Source: Symbiodinium natans (lineage: Eukaryota; Sar; Dinophyceae; Suessiales; Symbiodiniaceae). From it: 64,000 bases of DNA. The stretch is taken from assembly GCA_905221605.1 (NCBI GenBank), contig CAJNDS010002634.1, positions 438,501 through 502,500 on the forward strand. Reading direction: 5' to 3'. The position numbers and the translations under genes are program-made. Shown piece after piece: positions 50,641 through 62,395 of this stretch. Under the pieces are notes generated by a model. That model saw only the letters and a program-made list of their open reading frames with translations. It searched no databases and was not told where the DNA came from. Numbering within the stretch: the first letter of the stretch is position 1; the number at the start of each line of letters is the position of its first letter.

Positions 50641-50901
50641 GTATGTTCAAAAGGCAGGGCCCCGAAAGGCTGGACTTGGCCTTACGAGTGGGGCCAGCTG
50701 AATGCAAGTGGATCTGTTAGCGTGGCCCTTGTTGCGATGTCTCATGGTCAGCATCCTTACGCATCCCGACCCTTATACCGTCCGAATTCCGAAGCCTCGC
50801 CGGAAAGACTCAATCCCCAACAACAGCTGGCAGAAACAAGAAGACTGAAGGCCCCGCAAAACAAGCCCCAAGCTCCAAAATCCCTAAGCCACAAGCTCTA
50901 A
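50641..50901 (+). CDS. Candidate exon following a family A element
   Basis: Directly after CCAAG the frame reads VCSKGRAPKGWTWPYEW then GQLNASGSVSVALVAMSH and stays open to 50901, where repeat-derived codons start. The position right after the element end fits an introner acceptor. No family recognised. Confidence 0.38.
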   Translation, partial: VCSKGRAPKGWTWPYEWGQLNASGSVSVALVAMSHGQHPYASRPLYRPNSEASPERLNPQQQLAETRRLKAPQNKPQAPKSLSHKL

Positions 50902-51008
50902 ACCCTGAACCCTGAACCCTTCTTTTGCCAGGCACCCTTGCATACGGCGAACTGGGGCAAGAATCTCGGCTCCAGGCGCGCCACGACACCCAAGGGCTTA
51001 GAGCTTAT

Positions 51009-51245
51009 CTACTATTTGCTTTAAGAACCACCCCCCCCCCCCCCCCAAAAAAAAAAAAAAAAACATAACAGTAAATAAATGAATAAATATAATAATAAGA
51101 AGAATAATATAAATTAAAAAAAACAAGAAAGATGATCATCCCCAGAATACCCTTGTAAAGAAGAATCTACCATTGCTTGAGACCCCCCCCCCCCCCGGAA
51201 GAGTTTTTTTTTGGGGGGGGGGCGGGGTCTCAGGGCAAATAGTAG
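51009..51245. mobile_element. Family D TIR element, 237 bp
   Basis: Perfect 11-bp ends CTACTATTTGC and GCAAATAGTAG, enclosing C-, A- and G-runs and AT-rich DNA. Confidence 0.65.
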
Positions 51246-51342
51246 TTATAGGGTAGCATTGCAAAGCCCATCTTGGCAAAGGTCGGTGTCGCTGCTTCAG
51301 ATCGAGACGGTTGGTTGCTGTCCCTCACCCCTGACCCTAAAC

Positions 51343-51443
51343 TTGGGATGTTCCCCCTTATACTGACAGTCCATAAAACGGGACTATAGTACCCCCCTAT
51401 ATAAATCCTATTAAGGACTGTTAGTACAATGGGAACATCCCAA
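51343..51443. mobile_element. Family A TIR element inside telomere-like sequence
   Basis: TTGGGATGTTCCCCC and GGGAACATCCCAA ends. Both flanks read CCCTAAAC, so it may have inserted into a repeat and duplicated it. Confidence 0.6.
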
Positions 51444-53000
51444 CCCTAAACCTTAACACCCTGCTCCCGAACTGTCTTTGGGGTTTAGCAGGTTTCGGGG
51501 GCCGAAGTCTGAAGAAACACCCAGATTGGTGGCTGTTCTCCTCATCTCTGATGTCCGAATCTCGCCAACCCAACATCCCCAAGCAAACGTAGCAGGTGGC
51601 TGATGTAGTTCAGGGGTTTAGGGGTTTGTGTCCATCTTTCACTGTGCTGGCACCAACCTCAGTCAATGCTTCAGAAAAGGGGGGGGGCAGGGCCACGAAA
51701 GTAGATACCCCCAGACATGTCGACCCCAAAAGGGCCCAGAGTTGGATCAGAAGGCTCTAGGCTAGATTGATGTCATGGGTTTCCGAAAAAATATGGGTGC
51801 CAAACTAATAGGTGGGGGGGGTCTACTTCAGGGGCCCCCTTCTTTTCGTAAACCCCCATGTATAAGGGCCTCCACATTCTGTGCCCCACACGTGGAGGAG
51901 TTCATATGGAAGCCTTGAAGCAGGAGGTGTGGGGGGCTGCCAGCAGGTTTAGGGGTTTGGTCTGTTGCGGCTGGAGACGTGGTTACCCAAACTCTCCCGA
52001 TTCCAGGCCCTCTGTAGCCCCGTCAGCAGCATGGCTTGCGCAATGTGAGATCTTGCCCACGCAGTTCCTGTGGAACTAACCGGTTTGGGCCGAGGTTCAT
52101 AGGTTCGGTCACTTCCGAAAGTGGATATTTTCCCTGGGCTCATAGCCGATGCTTGTGGGGGGAAGGACCTTCTGCTGCCATGTGTGCATTCCCAAAGCCG
52201 GGAGGCCTCAAGCCTAAACCATGAGTATATACATATACATATACACACACCACACACACACACAAACATATATATATATATTGACACATATATATAGATT
52301 TATGCAAATATCTACATTGTACCTATATATATATATGTGTCATATGTATACATCTTGTAGATGTATACTCGTATATCAGCAAACACAAAGCACATACTCA
52401 ACCCTCAAAACTCTAAAGCCCCTCAGAAAAACAAAAGACCCCGGAGGCTCTCCTCACCTAAGGCTGCTGGGGGCAGGTGCGAAATCCATTTCTTCCTTAG
52501 GGTTTTAGGGTGAGGGTTTAGGGTTTAGTGTAACCCCTAAACCCATGGCGGGTTGGGGTTGTTGGTTAATCATTTCTTTGGGGGAGGGCGGGGGGGGGGG
52601 GGGGGCGGGGGAGAGAGAGTGCAGGGTTGAGGGGTTGTATACGCATACTCTGGGGGAATGGAAAGGAGTTCGGGCCTTGGGGTTTCAAGGACGTAGGAGT
52701 GGCGATGTGGTGATGATGATGATGATGATGATGTTGACGATGATGACGATGATGACTTTTCTTCGCCGGGGGAAGGCTTGGCAAATCATGAGACATCTCA
52801 TTGCGGCATGGTTTCTTCGAATTGAGGCCGTGGCTCGTTTTAGCTCGCATGAAAGCACCTCTCCCTTATTCGGTCCGGCCCGCAAACTAGCCTTTCAGCA
52901 CTGCTGGCAACGAAGAGCAGGATGCTGACTCGGCGGCAGACGTTCACAGAAGGGGAGCAGCAGTTTCCGAGCAGCTCGGCAGAAGGACTTCTTTAATGGC
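51444..53000. other. Microsatellites and short repeats; no gene called
   Basis: G-run near 51680, TA/CA microsatellites at 52221-52345, TTTAGGG units near 52500-52525, a G-run at 52590-52605 and a GAT trinucleotide tract at 52708-52755. An open island at 51858-52079 lacks support. Confidence 0.45.
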
Positions 53001-53130
53001 TCAGAACTTCGCGGAGTGTTTTTGGCCCATTCTCTTACTGGTAAACTTAAATACAGCATATCTGAAACAGCAAGAATGTTCGAGAGTAATGGCCCACAGC
53101 CTTAAGCCGTTCGTTGAAACCTCACCAGCC

Positions 53131-53553
53131 CTAAATCTCTTCCGGCTGCTGCCCGGCTCGCGACAGTTGCGCATCTCGCGAGCCTCGACGGCAAAAGCCG
53201 ACGACACTGAGGAGGATGGCGACGTCGTCGATGCGCGTGGTGCCGACAGGCAGGAGCGAGATTTCCAACATCGCGAATTGCTCATCCCCTTAGTCTGGCC
53301 GAACCCTTCCAATGACCCAAAACGCAAGATTCCACGCGCCTGTCTGGGCGTTGAGCACGATTTCGCCCACAAACATCACAACATACGCACGGGGCCCAGA
53401 ATCGACAACATCCACGAAGCCAATAAGAGCATGTAATGTGGCGCACGCCCGCGATGTGGCAAAAGCGCACTTTCCGTCGAAAATGCGACCACCGCTCGAG
53501 ACCGCGTTTCCTTGCGTTTCAGGCGTGCCGCGGGAGCCAACTCGATCTAACAC
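53131..53553 (-). pseudogene. Possible broken gene with one in-frame stop
   Basis: The minus strand reads as one protein-like frame (DGKCAFATSRACATLHAL, FVDVVDSGPRAYVVMFV, ... GRVRPD) up to TAA at 53290-53292. It then continues in the same frame (GDEQFAMLEISLLPVGTT, RIDDVAILLSVVGFC) to a TAG at 53131-53133. A plus-strand ORF (52996-53436) overlaps but looks less natural. No family recognised. A short intron spanning the TAA is an alternative. Confidence 0.35.
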
Positions 53554-54070
53554 CCTTTTATTCTGGACCTACAAGCCCCTCACCCTAAACCCTAGATATT
53601 GTTGGCACACTGTTTGGGGAAGAGCAGCGGTCAACTAGCTTGGCACTAAAGCGCAAGACTGGAGAGCAGGCATTCTTCGTGTTGGGGGGATTAGAGTTTA
53701 GGGGTTTAGGGTTAAGACCTAGGGGTCCAGGGTCTTCTCTCTAGCCATTTGACTGAGGACAGCGAAGGCAAGAATCACCTTTCACTGCACATGAAGCGGG
53801 GTCCAAGAATGTCCCTTGAGCCCTGCCAATGTCCCCAACCCCAAAGCCTCTCCATCCTGAAACACTCCGTTAATTCCAGGCAAGCACAAAACTTGGACGA
53901 TCGATCAGGATGAGGACGCTGAGCATGCAAAATCCCAACGCCCGAAACCACACCCGCGAGTTTTCGGTCGTTAGGGTCGCTGCGCGTTAGGGTGGCGCGG
54001 GTTTCGGACTTGGGGTTTGGGACGTATTGGGTGATTACCCGATTAGGCGGGTCCCCTAGGTAAACTCCAG

Positions 54071-54880
54071 GACACCATGAGTGGGGCCTCACTGGTCGTC
54101 AACTTGCTGGCAGACGTCTCTCCTGCAGGGGTCTTGCCTCTGGCCTACGGCATGACGGGCACTGGCCTATGCCTCAGTTCATACGGGATTAGGGTTTAGG
54201 GTTTAGGATCCCCCCCCCCCCCCCAAAAGGGCCCCCCAAAACTCAACAACGCCCCCCCCGCCCCCGCCGTAGTTATTCGGCCTTGAAGCGACTCTGGGTT
54301 TGGGGGTTGAGGGAAATAACCCGACGCCTCTTTGCTTGCTGAATCGTGTTTTGTGGACATGATGTATGTATATATGTGGATGCATATGTATGCAGGTCAT
54401 GATTAGTAGCATGCATGCATACACCTATAAACATAAGTATTTGCGTAGTAAATGGTTCTATTATGTGTTTAAATAGATATACATAAATAATGTGTGTATA
54501 TATATACACACATAACATACATATATATATATACACACATATGCACATATTGTGTGTGTATACCTTGGACCCGTGTTGGGTTTTGGGCTTCTGCGGTGTC
54601 TCGGTGACCAAATACAGCTGCAAGAGGCTACATCCCCGCCATTTGCCTGCTGCTTCTGCCGCGCTCTCAGCACCACCAGGACATCTGCCGGCCAAGAAGA
54701 GCGAGCGCATGGCGAAGTTGCGTCCGAAAATGTGCAGGGTCCTCCCTACTGAACCTCCACCGCCCAGAAAGGGGCCTCAACGTGACTTCTTTGCCCTCTT
54801 GAGGTTCGCGTGCGGCGCCGGCTACTCCATGTACCTCATCTCAAGAACCATTGAGATCTCAGGCAGGGCCTCGGTACTAG
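54071..54880 (+). CDS. Candidate multi-exon gene segment
   Basis: Exon-like 54071-54190 follows ACTCCAG and reads MSGASLVVNLLADVSPAG then VLPLAYGMTGTGLCLSS. After low-complexity DNA and TA microsatellites, 54590-54880 is open (GHLPAKKSERMAKLRPKM, RDFFALLRFACGAGYSMY, LISRTIEISGRAS) up to a GTACTAGG. Same strand as the terminal-looking exon at 55540. Joins not resolved; no family recognised. Confidence 0.33.
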
Positions 54881-55539
54881 GGTTCAGGGGTTAGGGTTTA
54901 GGGTTGAGGGCTTTAGGGCTTTGGGGTAGAAAACAGGGTCTGAGGGCAGAAGAAGAACAAGAAGGGTTTTAGGGTTTTGGGGCTTTAGGGTTGAAAGGTT
55001 CTAGGGTGTCAGTGTTTTAGGGTTGTGGACTGCGGCTTTGTTTTGGGCATCAGCTCGCAAGAGGGCGCCAGATCCCAGAATCTCCCGACTTGGCTTTGCA
55101 AATTACATGCCCTAACATCATGATGAACCCTAAACCCTAAACCCTAAACCCTAAACCCTAAACCCTAAACCAACGGTATGTGCATGGACCAGGAGGCTCA
55201 GGCAGGACGTGTAAGGTTGTTTGATTGACAAGAAAGTCCACCTCGGTGCCTTCGTAGGGTTTATTGGCCTCGAGGCGTGGAATGTGATGGAAGGGTTCCC
55301 TCACACTTTCTGCATCCACACATCTTCAATTCTCGGATATATTTCCCTAAACCCGAAACCGGGCCTCAGCTTGTGGTTTTCAGGATGTTGTAAGCTTCCT
55401 GTTTAGATCCGGAATGTCGCAAGTGCCAGCTCGCTGCCCAAACCCTGATTGCCATGTGCCCTTAACTTCTATAAACCCTAAAGACTTTGGGCCGTTCCCC
55501 CGAACATCCCAACTAAAGACTCTGCTCCGTCTTTGCCAG

Positions 55540-55622
55540 GGGTGAAAAGCTACGATCGGATATGGGAACGCTGCATCGGCGAGAAGAGCCCCCCGAACGT
55601 CATGGCTCTCTCCACGGCTTAG
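55540..55622 (+). CDS. Candidate terminal exon
   Basis: A strong acceptor (CTCCGTCTTTGCCAG) precedes VKSYDRIWERCIGEKSPP, NVMALSTA and TAG at 55620-55622. A family A remnant (55494-55513) lies just upstream in the presumed intron. Confidence 0.42.
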
Positions 55623-57940
55623 GCGTTAGGGTTACAGTTTAGGGCAGTTTGGGGTTAGGGTTTTGGGTTTAGGGCCAGTTTAGGGCTTAAAACTGTCAAG
55701 TTGCTCATTGGTTCGTTGACAGACTCAGTCTGTGCACCTCGACTTTTGCTGTTCACAGTTTTCGGTGCAAAGCCTGCGAGGGCTTGGAGGTTCAGGGTTT
55801 AGGGTTTAGGGTTTAGGGTTTAGGGTTTAGGGTTTAGGGGCTACGTGGGTTTTGGTGTTTGATGCCTTCGCATCTGTTTTGGCAATTGTCACCGCGCGAA
55901 AAAAAACAGCAATACTTCCCAACGACCCTCTCCGATGAATCCTAAGCAGTCCCTGCAGCCCGGCACAACGAAAGCTTTCTAGAAGAAGGTGGCGAATGAT
56001 CAAGCTTATTCTGGGTACGAGTGAACCTCTTGCCCTAAACCCTGAACCCTGAACTCTAAACCCTAAACCCTAAGACCCTAAACCCTAAACCCAAGGGCTC
56101 GGGGCTTCAGGCATCGAGGAGCCCCAAGACTTAGGTCCTATCAAGCCCCTGATGAACCGAAGGGCCCGGCGTGTTGCCCTACAAAGCCCCACTAGCCCTT
56201 CGAAGCCCTCTGGGGTTTAGGGTTTTGGGTTTTGGGTTTGGGGTTTAGGGTTTAGGGTTTAGGGTTTAGGGTTTAGGGCCTCAAACCTTAGGCAAATGGG
56301 TCCCCAGCTTGGTCTTATGCATCGTGTGCTTCGGCAACGCTCTCGCGACACGGCTGCCAGAGACAGTGAGGGGTTCATGGTCTTGACAGGGTCTAGGGGA
56401 TAGGGTTTAGGGTTCATGGTTTTGAGAGGTTTACGGGCCCTACATATGTGCCCGAGCCTTTTTCCAGCGTTACCTCGTCCCACAAGCTTGCAATACAGGA
56501 GTGTGCATGACTACCAAGATTAGTTTATACAAAACCAAGAGGATATTAAACGTTTTTTGTTTATTAAGGTTCTAAGGGGAGTATAGAGTAAAACCCAAAA
56601 GTATCGAACATCAGTAGCCTCACACCCCTAGAGGGTTACTAAAGGAAATCCCAGCATTAATCGTCCTTCAAACATTTTTCCAATTTTATGGAGTCTACTG
56701 TGCCCCCTGTCAATCCAGATCAGAATCGAACCTGCCCAGAATACCCATTGCAATGCAGGCCCCTAGATGCGGGCATGTGGGCACCTAGCATGCAACTGTA
56801 GGACCCTAAACCCTAAACTCCTAAGCCCTCAGCACTAAACCCGAAACCCTAAACTCCTAAGCCCTAAACCCTAAACCCTAAACCCCAAGCCCTAAATCCG
56901 AAAACGGACCAACCGAGGCTTACATCTGCATGGTCGGGGACCTTATCTCCATGTGCTTGCCAGGCCCGGTCAGAAAGAAGGGAGCTCCCAGATTCCAGGC
57001 GGTTTTATGGTACAAGCCCCAAACCCTAAACCCTGTTGACCCTAAACCCTGAAGCATTCAAGAAGGGGTTATAGTACCAACAGTACTGGCTAGACCTCAG
57101 TCCAGTGGCAAGAGGGTGTGATGAAGGTTTCGGGCATGAGGGTAACATGAACTCTGGGGGGTTTCAGGGTGAGAATCCCTTTGCAGCCACCTTCCGAAGC
57201 ACTCTCTTGTTCTAAAGTTACAGTTTATCCTATCACTATATGTATATACATATATATATATATATGTATATACTATTGTATATATATATATATATATATG
57301 TATATACTATTTTATAATGGCACATAAACAAAAACCCTTCCCCGCCGCCTGTTCAACTGTTTTTTTGTCGGCATTTGAAGGCATCTGGGCCTTTTGGATG
57401 CATTGGCTATAATTAGAGCTCTGACCTAAACTCACCGAAGCCCGAAACCGTAGGGCCCTTAAGACGTAGAGGCGAAAGCCTCGACAGGGGCTTAGGGAGC
57501 GTGACAGGATTTGGCATCTCTTTCCTGAACCGCTCCTGGTGCATCGCCATTCTTGCGGCGCCTTTTTCAGCACATGCTGCGTGTGCGTTTTTTTCTGTGA
57601 AAGGTCGTTGCTGTTGAAAACCCTAAACCCGAAACTCTGAACTCTAAAGCCTAGACCCTAAACCGCAGCTTCGGTTTTCGGGTTCAACTAATGAGGGGGT
57701 TCAGGGCTCAGGCCCCCGAAGCCAAGCCGCCAAAAGACCGTGGACGTTGTGTGCCTCGCGAGATTCAAGGGTTTTGAAAGGAAGCACCTTGCCTTCCGCA
57801 CCCGGAACGTTAGAAAGATCTTCCCGAAACCTATAAGTATTCCTAAACCATAAACCCTAAACCCTAAACCCTAAACCCTAAGCCCTAAACCCTAAACCCT
57901 AAATCAAAGCAGGCCGGAACCTGAAAGCCCACAAAGCCCG
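55623..57940. other. Repeat-rich, no gene called
   Basis: TTTAGGG arrays at about 55795-55842 and 56240-56280, CCCTAAA units at 56035-56095, 56800-56890 and 57850-57905, a TA microsatellite block (57232-57305) and ordinary sequence without support. Confidence 0.45.
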
Positions 57941-57946
57941 GCCCAG

Positions 57947-58047
57947 GTTTTCCCTTTGCTGCCGCTTTGTATGCTGAGCCCTGGCGGACCGTGGGTGGAG
58001 AGGTGCGAGATTTCAAGGCTCAGCTTCGCGCGTCGCGCGGGCGTGAG
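57947..58047 (+). CDS. Candidate exon ending at a telomere-type donor
   Basis: Follows GGCCCAG and reads FPFAAALYAEPWRTVGG then EVRDFKAQLRASRGRE, ending GAG|GTTTAGGG. Composition and codon pattern are coding-like. Next exon not identified. Confidence 0.38.
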
Positions 58048-58578
58048 GTTTAGGGCTTTCCTTGGGGGTACCCTAAACCCTAAACCCTAAACCCTAATGG
58101 CCATGGTACTTAATAACCCAGTTATTGCTGTACTGAGTAGGAGCTCGGGGGTTTGGTATGTCTTCAGCCCCAGCTTGCGGTGTGCGAAGGCAAAGAGAAG
58201 GGCTGTCAGATAGCCCGTTTAGGGTTTAGGGTTTAGGGTTTAGGGTTTAGGGCTGTGTACACTGCGCCATCATGCCCTGAGTCTAGATGCCTCAGTCCGC
58301 CGAAACCCAAATCTTCAGTATGTGTGAGTTTGCGAAAACAGGGGACATGCTGAAATAGACCCCCAAAAAATAGTTGGATGCCCTAAAAAATAAGGGCCCC
58401 CAATAAGGTACCCCTAATCTCGGAAACCGCCAGATCGGTTTGTTGAGAGTTCAGCTTCATGGCAAGTGTAGCTACCTCCAACTTGCCCAACACTTCTTTC
58501 GCTAACTATCGATCACGTGTCGACTCAGAAACGACCTGATGCTTCAGAGCTCTTCGAGCTTCACAGTCTTCTGTGTCA

Positions 58579-58722
58579 TGGCGCCCAAGGAAAGACCTTT
58601 CCGCTTTGGCTCCAACGTCCTTCTTGGCGCTGCTGGCGGTGTTCCCCGCATTGGTTTAGTATGTGGCACGTATGTCAAAGGCTGCGGTGAGGGTTGGCGG
58701 GGGTGGGCGGGGGACAGCTGAT
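58579..58722 (+). CDS. Candidate first exon or short ORF
   Basis: ATG at 58579 in a GTCATGGCG context opens MAPKERPFRFGSNVLLG then AAGGVPRIGLVCGTYV to a TGA near 58720. A second frame is also open and hydrophobic, so the reading is uncertain. Confidence 0.25.
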
Positions 58723-59412
58723 TTCGTGCTCGTACTGTGGCGCGTGTATTGCTAGCGAAAACCCGACATTTACGCGGGAGGCAAAGCGAGCCTCAGACTC
58801 TGACGTTGACGCCTCATTGCCAGAAGCAGTGGACAGCTACATTTGGCTGCTATAGGAGTATGCTGCTAGCTTGAGTGCTTCCTTGACCATAAAGCGATGT
58901 GCACGTCCTCCAGCATTTATTCGATCGCAGTCAAGGTTCTGGATGGTTGCCATGACTCTTAGCTTCTGCAGCCCAGGGGGGCCGGGTTCGGAGTTTAGCT
59001 GGAGTTTAGGGAAAAAGCAGGGAGAAGAAGAGGCCACGAAACTGCATAAGGCCCCAGAAGACCACTGAAACCAGTCTCGCAGTGGTCGATGGGGATGTTA
59101 GGGATTTTAGGGCTTAGGGTTTAGGCTTTCGGGTTTAGGGTTTAGGATTTGGAAGATCAGGGGCTTGAGGCGGCTTTGAGGTGTAGGGTAATTTTTGCTG
59201 AGTGGCCTTCGGATGACGCATGGACATTTGATGTAGCAGTTGTACGCTCGTAGGGACTGGGTTATTTGTGCTTTAGGATTGAGGCGTGCCATCTACAAGG
59301 GCTTACGGACTTTCTGTGATTTCAAATCGAAACCACGCAAGCCGGAACACCTACATCCACATCACAGATCAGAAAAGAAGCAGACCGATCTGCTGATCCT
59401 GTCGCAAGGCGA

Positions 59413-59691
59413 GTGTCGCAGGCTTTGCGGCTCAGTTTGAAGCGGGAGGTTCCACAACCGCCTGCTGAGGATGGCCGTGCGATACGTGGATGGCTCCTAT
59501 CTTCCAGGCTGCTTCACGAAGCAAGATCGGCCCTAAAAGGTCAAGAAGCGTTGAAATTGCAGTGGCCAGTCGGCCCTTATAAGCGCATAGCAGTCTGCAT
59601 CTTGCAGGCGGGCAATTCCATGGATTCCCGAAGCCGCGCGGGCATGCCGGGCACTCGGCGACATGTTCATCAGAGACCAGATGGGTTTTAG
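59413..59691 (+). CDS. Candidate coding island before a TTTTAGGG array
   Basis: An open frame after GTGTCGCAG reads ALRLSLKREVPQPPAEDG then LLHEARSALKGQEALK, about 90 codons, up to the repeat array. Other frames also contain protein-like pieces (RMAVRYVDGSYLP), so assignment is weak. Confidence 0.28.
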   Translation: MSQALRLSLKREVPQPPAEDGRAIRGWLLSSRLLHEARSALKGQEALKLQWPVGPYKRIAVCILQAGNSMDSRSRAGMPGTRRHVHQRPDGF

Positions 59692-59765
59692 GGTTTTAGG
59701 GTTTTAGGGTTTTAGGGTTTTAGAGTTTTAGGGTTTTAGGGTTTTAGGGTTTAGGGTTTAGGGTC
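59687..59765. repeat. TTTTAGGG-type array
   Basis: Eight or nine TTTTAGGG units then TTTAGGG units; TTTTAGGG is the Chlamydomonas-type telomere unit. Confidence 0.9.
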
Positions 59766-59963
59766 CAGCGAACTGTATCTGCACGTGTACCCTGGGTAGT
59801 CTCGAGCCAGCTGACGCACAGAGTCTGGGTTCAAACAGGGGGTCTAGGTCTAGGCGTAAGAGGGTTGAGAGTCCGAAGCCCTGCTGGCCTTCAAACTCGG
59901 GTTGGGGGGGTGGGGGCTGCATGGGTATGTCGACATGATGTTAAGCGCATGCCCACTTGGGGG

Positions 59964-60018
59964 GTTCATGGGTACGTCTAACCCCAAGTATATAACTGCA
60001 CTCATGAGCCCCCCCAAG
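59964..60018 (+). mobile_element. Short family B element, intron-like
   Basis: GTTCATGGGTACGT ... CATGAGCCCCCCCAAG. Together with the preceding CTTGGGGG the ends form an inverted repeat. It has GT at the start and AG at the end. Confidence 0.45.
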
Positions 60019-61148
60019 TCCTGAAAGCCGGCTGGAAGTAGACTTGAAAATTGGGGGTTATAAGTACTTACCCATGAGTCTCCAAGGACTTCTGATTAGC
60101 CGCCCTAGTGGCCCAAAGTGAAGGAAGCGTCTGAGACGCTTCAACTGTGCCGATCCCAAAGACGGTCTCCCTCCCCCCCCCATTCTCATAAAGATGGTCG
60201 ACTCTTGAGTAATCTTGAGTAGATAAAAGGGCAGTTCAAGCCCTGGGCATCAACTTGGCACCTACATGGGAACCGCCGTCCCCGGTTTGGAAACTATATA
60301 AACCCTAAACCCCAAGAGAACGCTACCCTCGAGCACCTTTTTGCCCGAGACATCCCTGGGCCCACTTTCATGGCTCTGACTCAGGAGGATCACCCCTCAA
60401 CTGAAGCCCTAGAGACCTTCTGATGAGGGTTTACGGGATCCCTAGACCCCAAACTCTAAGCCGTTTTGGGCTTGGGGTTGATGGAACCCCTGAACCTGAC
60501 AACCTAAATCCGGGGTGGAGCTCACTGTAAAACCGCGATGCGCAGAACAACATGTCTCGGAAAGCCCCTATGACCCCCCGAACTCTCAAGCGTGCCACGA
60601 AGCTTGTAAAGCCTGAGCCCTAAATTGCAGTGCTCAAGAAGCTTCAGAATTTAATTTTTTCAAACAGGATGTCGGACACCAAAGCCAGAACAGGAAGTTC
60701 TTCAGAAGCCCTCTGCACACCCGGGATGAAGCAAAGCGTGTGTTCCGGAAAGCTGGAGGTGGGAAATGTGGGCTTCTCCTCGTTGATCTTGGTGGACAAC
60801 TTGGCTGTTGCTTTCCTGTGCCAGGGGCCCAGACGCAAGGAATAGCCCATCCTGACAGAACAAGAACGCCGGTGTGTTGAAGGTTGGGTTGGGTACGGTC
60901 GCGCATTGGACAGATTGCGCGCGCATACATTGGTTCTGCCGAGTACTGCAGCAGTGTGACGGCTCCAGGACAGAAGCGCAGCGACGACACATGTTTTGCA
61001 TTACCATGCATTGCAGCGCGGATGTCTGGATTGCATGTGAAGTCGATGATTGCGTTTCTCCAGGCACACAGCTTAGTTACAGCGAACCAGTACAAGTAGG
61101 CTCGCTGGCACGTCCGAACGCATAAGACCATCCGCAGGCCCTGGCGCA

Positions 61149-61242
61149 TACCAGGACGGGCTATCATACCCTATAGCCCCTTAGAAAGGCCCATTAAAGG
61201 GTTGATTATGGGGATTGTAGGGCCCAATAGCCCATCCTGGTA
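61149..61242. mobile_element. Small TIR hairpin
   Basis: TACCAGGACGGGCTAT and ATAGCCCATCCTGGTA are inverted ends with one mismatch. A related half-site (ATAGCCCATCCTGACAG) is at 60843. Confidence 0.55.
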
Positions 61243-61339
61243 GGTTGTAGCAAAACATGCAGCGAAGTAAACGGAAGTATGAGAGGGGAGCAACCTCGCA
61301 GTATAGCACTGCCAGCCTATAGTCTTACCACGTGGGAGC

Positions 61340-62365
61340 ATGGCATCCGCGCTCACGCACCAGCGCGAGGCAGCCTTGGCAAGGGCTGTCTCCCAAATGC
61401 GCTCAGCCGCTGCGGAGGTGCAGAAGGCCTGCGCGCAACTGTCAGCGTGCGAGGCCGCCTGGCTTGCGGCCTACGAGGCCGCGCTGCGGACCGCCGAGGA
61501 TGAGATGGAAGCAGCTGCAGTGCGCAAGGCCGCAGCAGACCTCAAGTCCCAGCCGGGCGTGTGGCACAACACCTTGTGGACGTTCCATCATGAGGCCGAG
61601 GACTCCGAGGGCCCGCTGGACCCGTCTTGTCCCAAGGCAGAACACCGGCAGCCAGACGGTCATGGTGACCACCATGGTCACGACGACGAGTTCCACACAG
61701 CGAAGCATCAGCTCGAGCATCGATGGATTGAGAAGACGGCGTTCAGCGCCGCGGAGCGTGTGGTGGAACGTATGACCGAGCGCATCACCGAGAGCATGGG
61801 CGAGCGAGTCGGGGAGCGCCTCGCAGAGAGGGGCGTTGAGCGGCTTGCAGAGCGGGGGGCAGAACGGCTTGCAGAGCGTGGTATGGAGCGGCTGGCAGAG
61901 CGTGGGGTGGAGCGGCTGGCAGAGCGAGGGGCAGAGAGGCTTGCGGAAAGAGGTGCTGAACTCGCGCTGGAGCGTGCAGGGGCCGGGGCTGTAAGGCATA
62001 TCCTTGGCAGGACCATTGGAGAGTCATTGAGAATGGGCGAGCATGCGGCCATGCATGCTCTGAAAGCCTTGCGTGTCATCGTCCCGTTCGTCGGCATGCT
62101 CTTTGTCATTCACCTTGCGGAGCATGACTGGCATCGTCTCATGCAGGAGTGGAAGGCCCGGCGTGCTCTGTCGCTGCTTTTCTTTTTCTTCGCAGTGCTG
62201 GGCGACATCGCAGACATCCTATGCCACGTCTGCGTCATTGCCTCCGGCATCTTACATGTGGACCACCACGCGCTGCACATGATTGAGCATCTTGATGTGC
62301 GTGTATATAGGCTGGTCACAGAGATGGGCATCCATTTGTTTATCTGGCGGGGAGGGGTGGTTTGA
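61340..62365 (+). CDS. Membrane protein with ERLAERG octapeptide repeats
   Basis: 341 codons from ATG 61340 (GAGCATGGC) with GC-rich, coding-like codon use. The N-terminus is Ala/Glu-rich and helical. A His/Asp-rich stretch lies at about 107-130 (HGDHHGHDDEFH). Residues about 140-213 hold GERVGERLAERG and then six near-perfect 8-residue repeats ERLAERG(A/V/M), an amphipathic coiled-coil-like rod. Two hydrophobic segments follow, at about 242-260 (VIVPFVGMLFVIHLA) and 278-305 (LSLLFFFFAVLGDIADIL), likely membrane-spanning. The ORF ends at TGA 62363-62365. However, a GT-AG intron of 39 nt (62357-62395) would extend it in frame into the exons at 62396. No family recognised; possible membrane anchor or organiser. 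Confidence 0.7.
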   Translation: MASALTHQREAALARAVSQMRSAAAEVQKACAQLSACEAAWLAAYEAALRTAEDEMEAAAVRKAAADLKSQPGVWHNTLWTFHHEAEDSEGPLDPSCPKAEHRQPDGHGDHHGHDDEFHTAKHQLEHRWIEKTAFSAAERVVERMTERITESMGERVGERLAERGVERLAERGAERLAERGMERLAERGVERLAERGAERLAERGAELALERAGAGAVRHILGRTIGESLRMGEHAAMHALKALRVIVPFVGMLFVIHLAEHDWHRLMQEWKARRALSLLFFFFAVLGDIADILCHVCVIASGILHVDHHALHMIEHLDVRVYRLVTEMGIHLFIWRGGVV

Positions 62366-62395
62366 ATCTTGAATGTTGTGGAGGGAGAGTTCTAG

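Larger units (their letters stand above)
59766..61335. other. No convincing gene; two hairpin elements
   Basis: Family B element at 59964-60018 and a further family B end at 60073-60089, C-run near 60174, and a hairpin at 61149-61242. ORFs at 60634-61167 on both strands lack support. Confidence 0.4.

Noticed and set aside
60634-61167. 177-codon minus-strand ORF
   Set aside because: Composition is not protein-like, the opposite strand is equally open, and no motif or splice context supports it.
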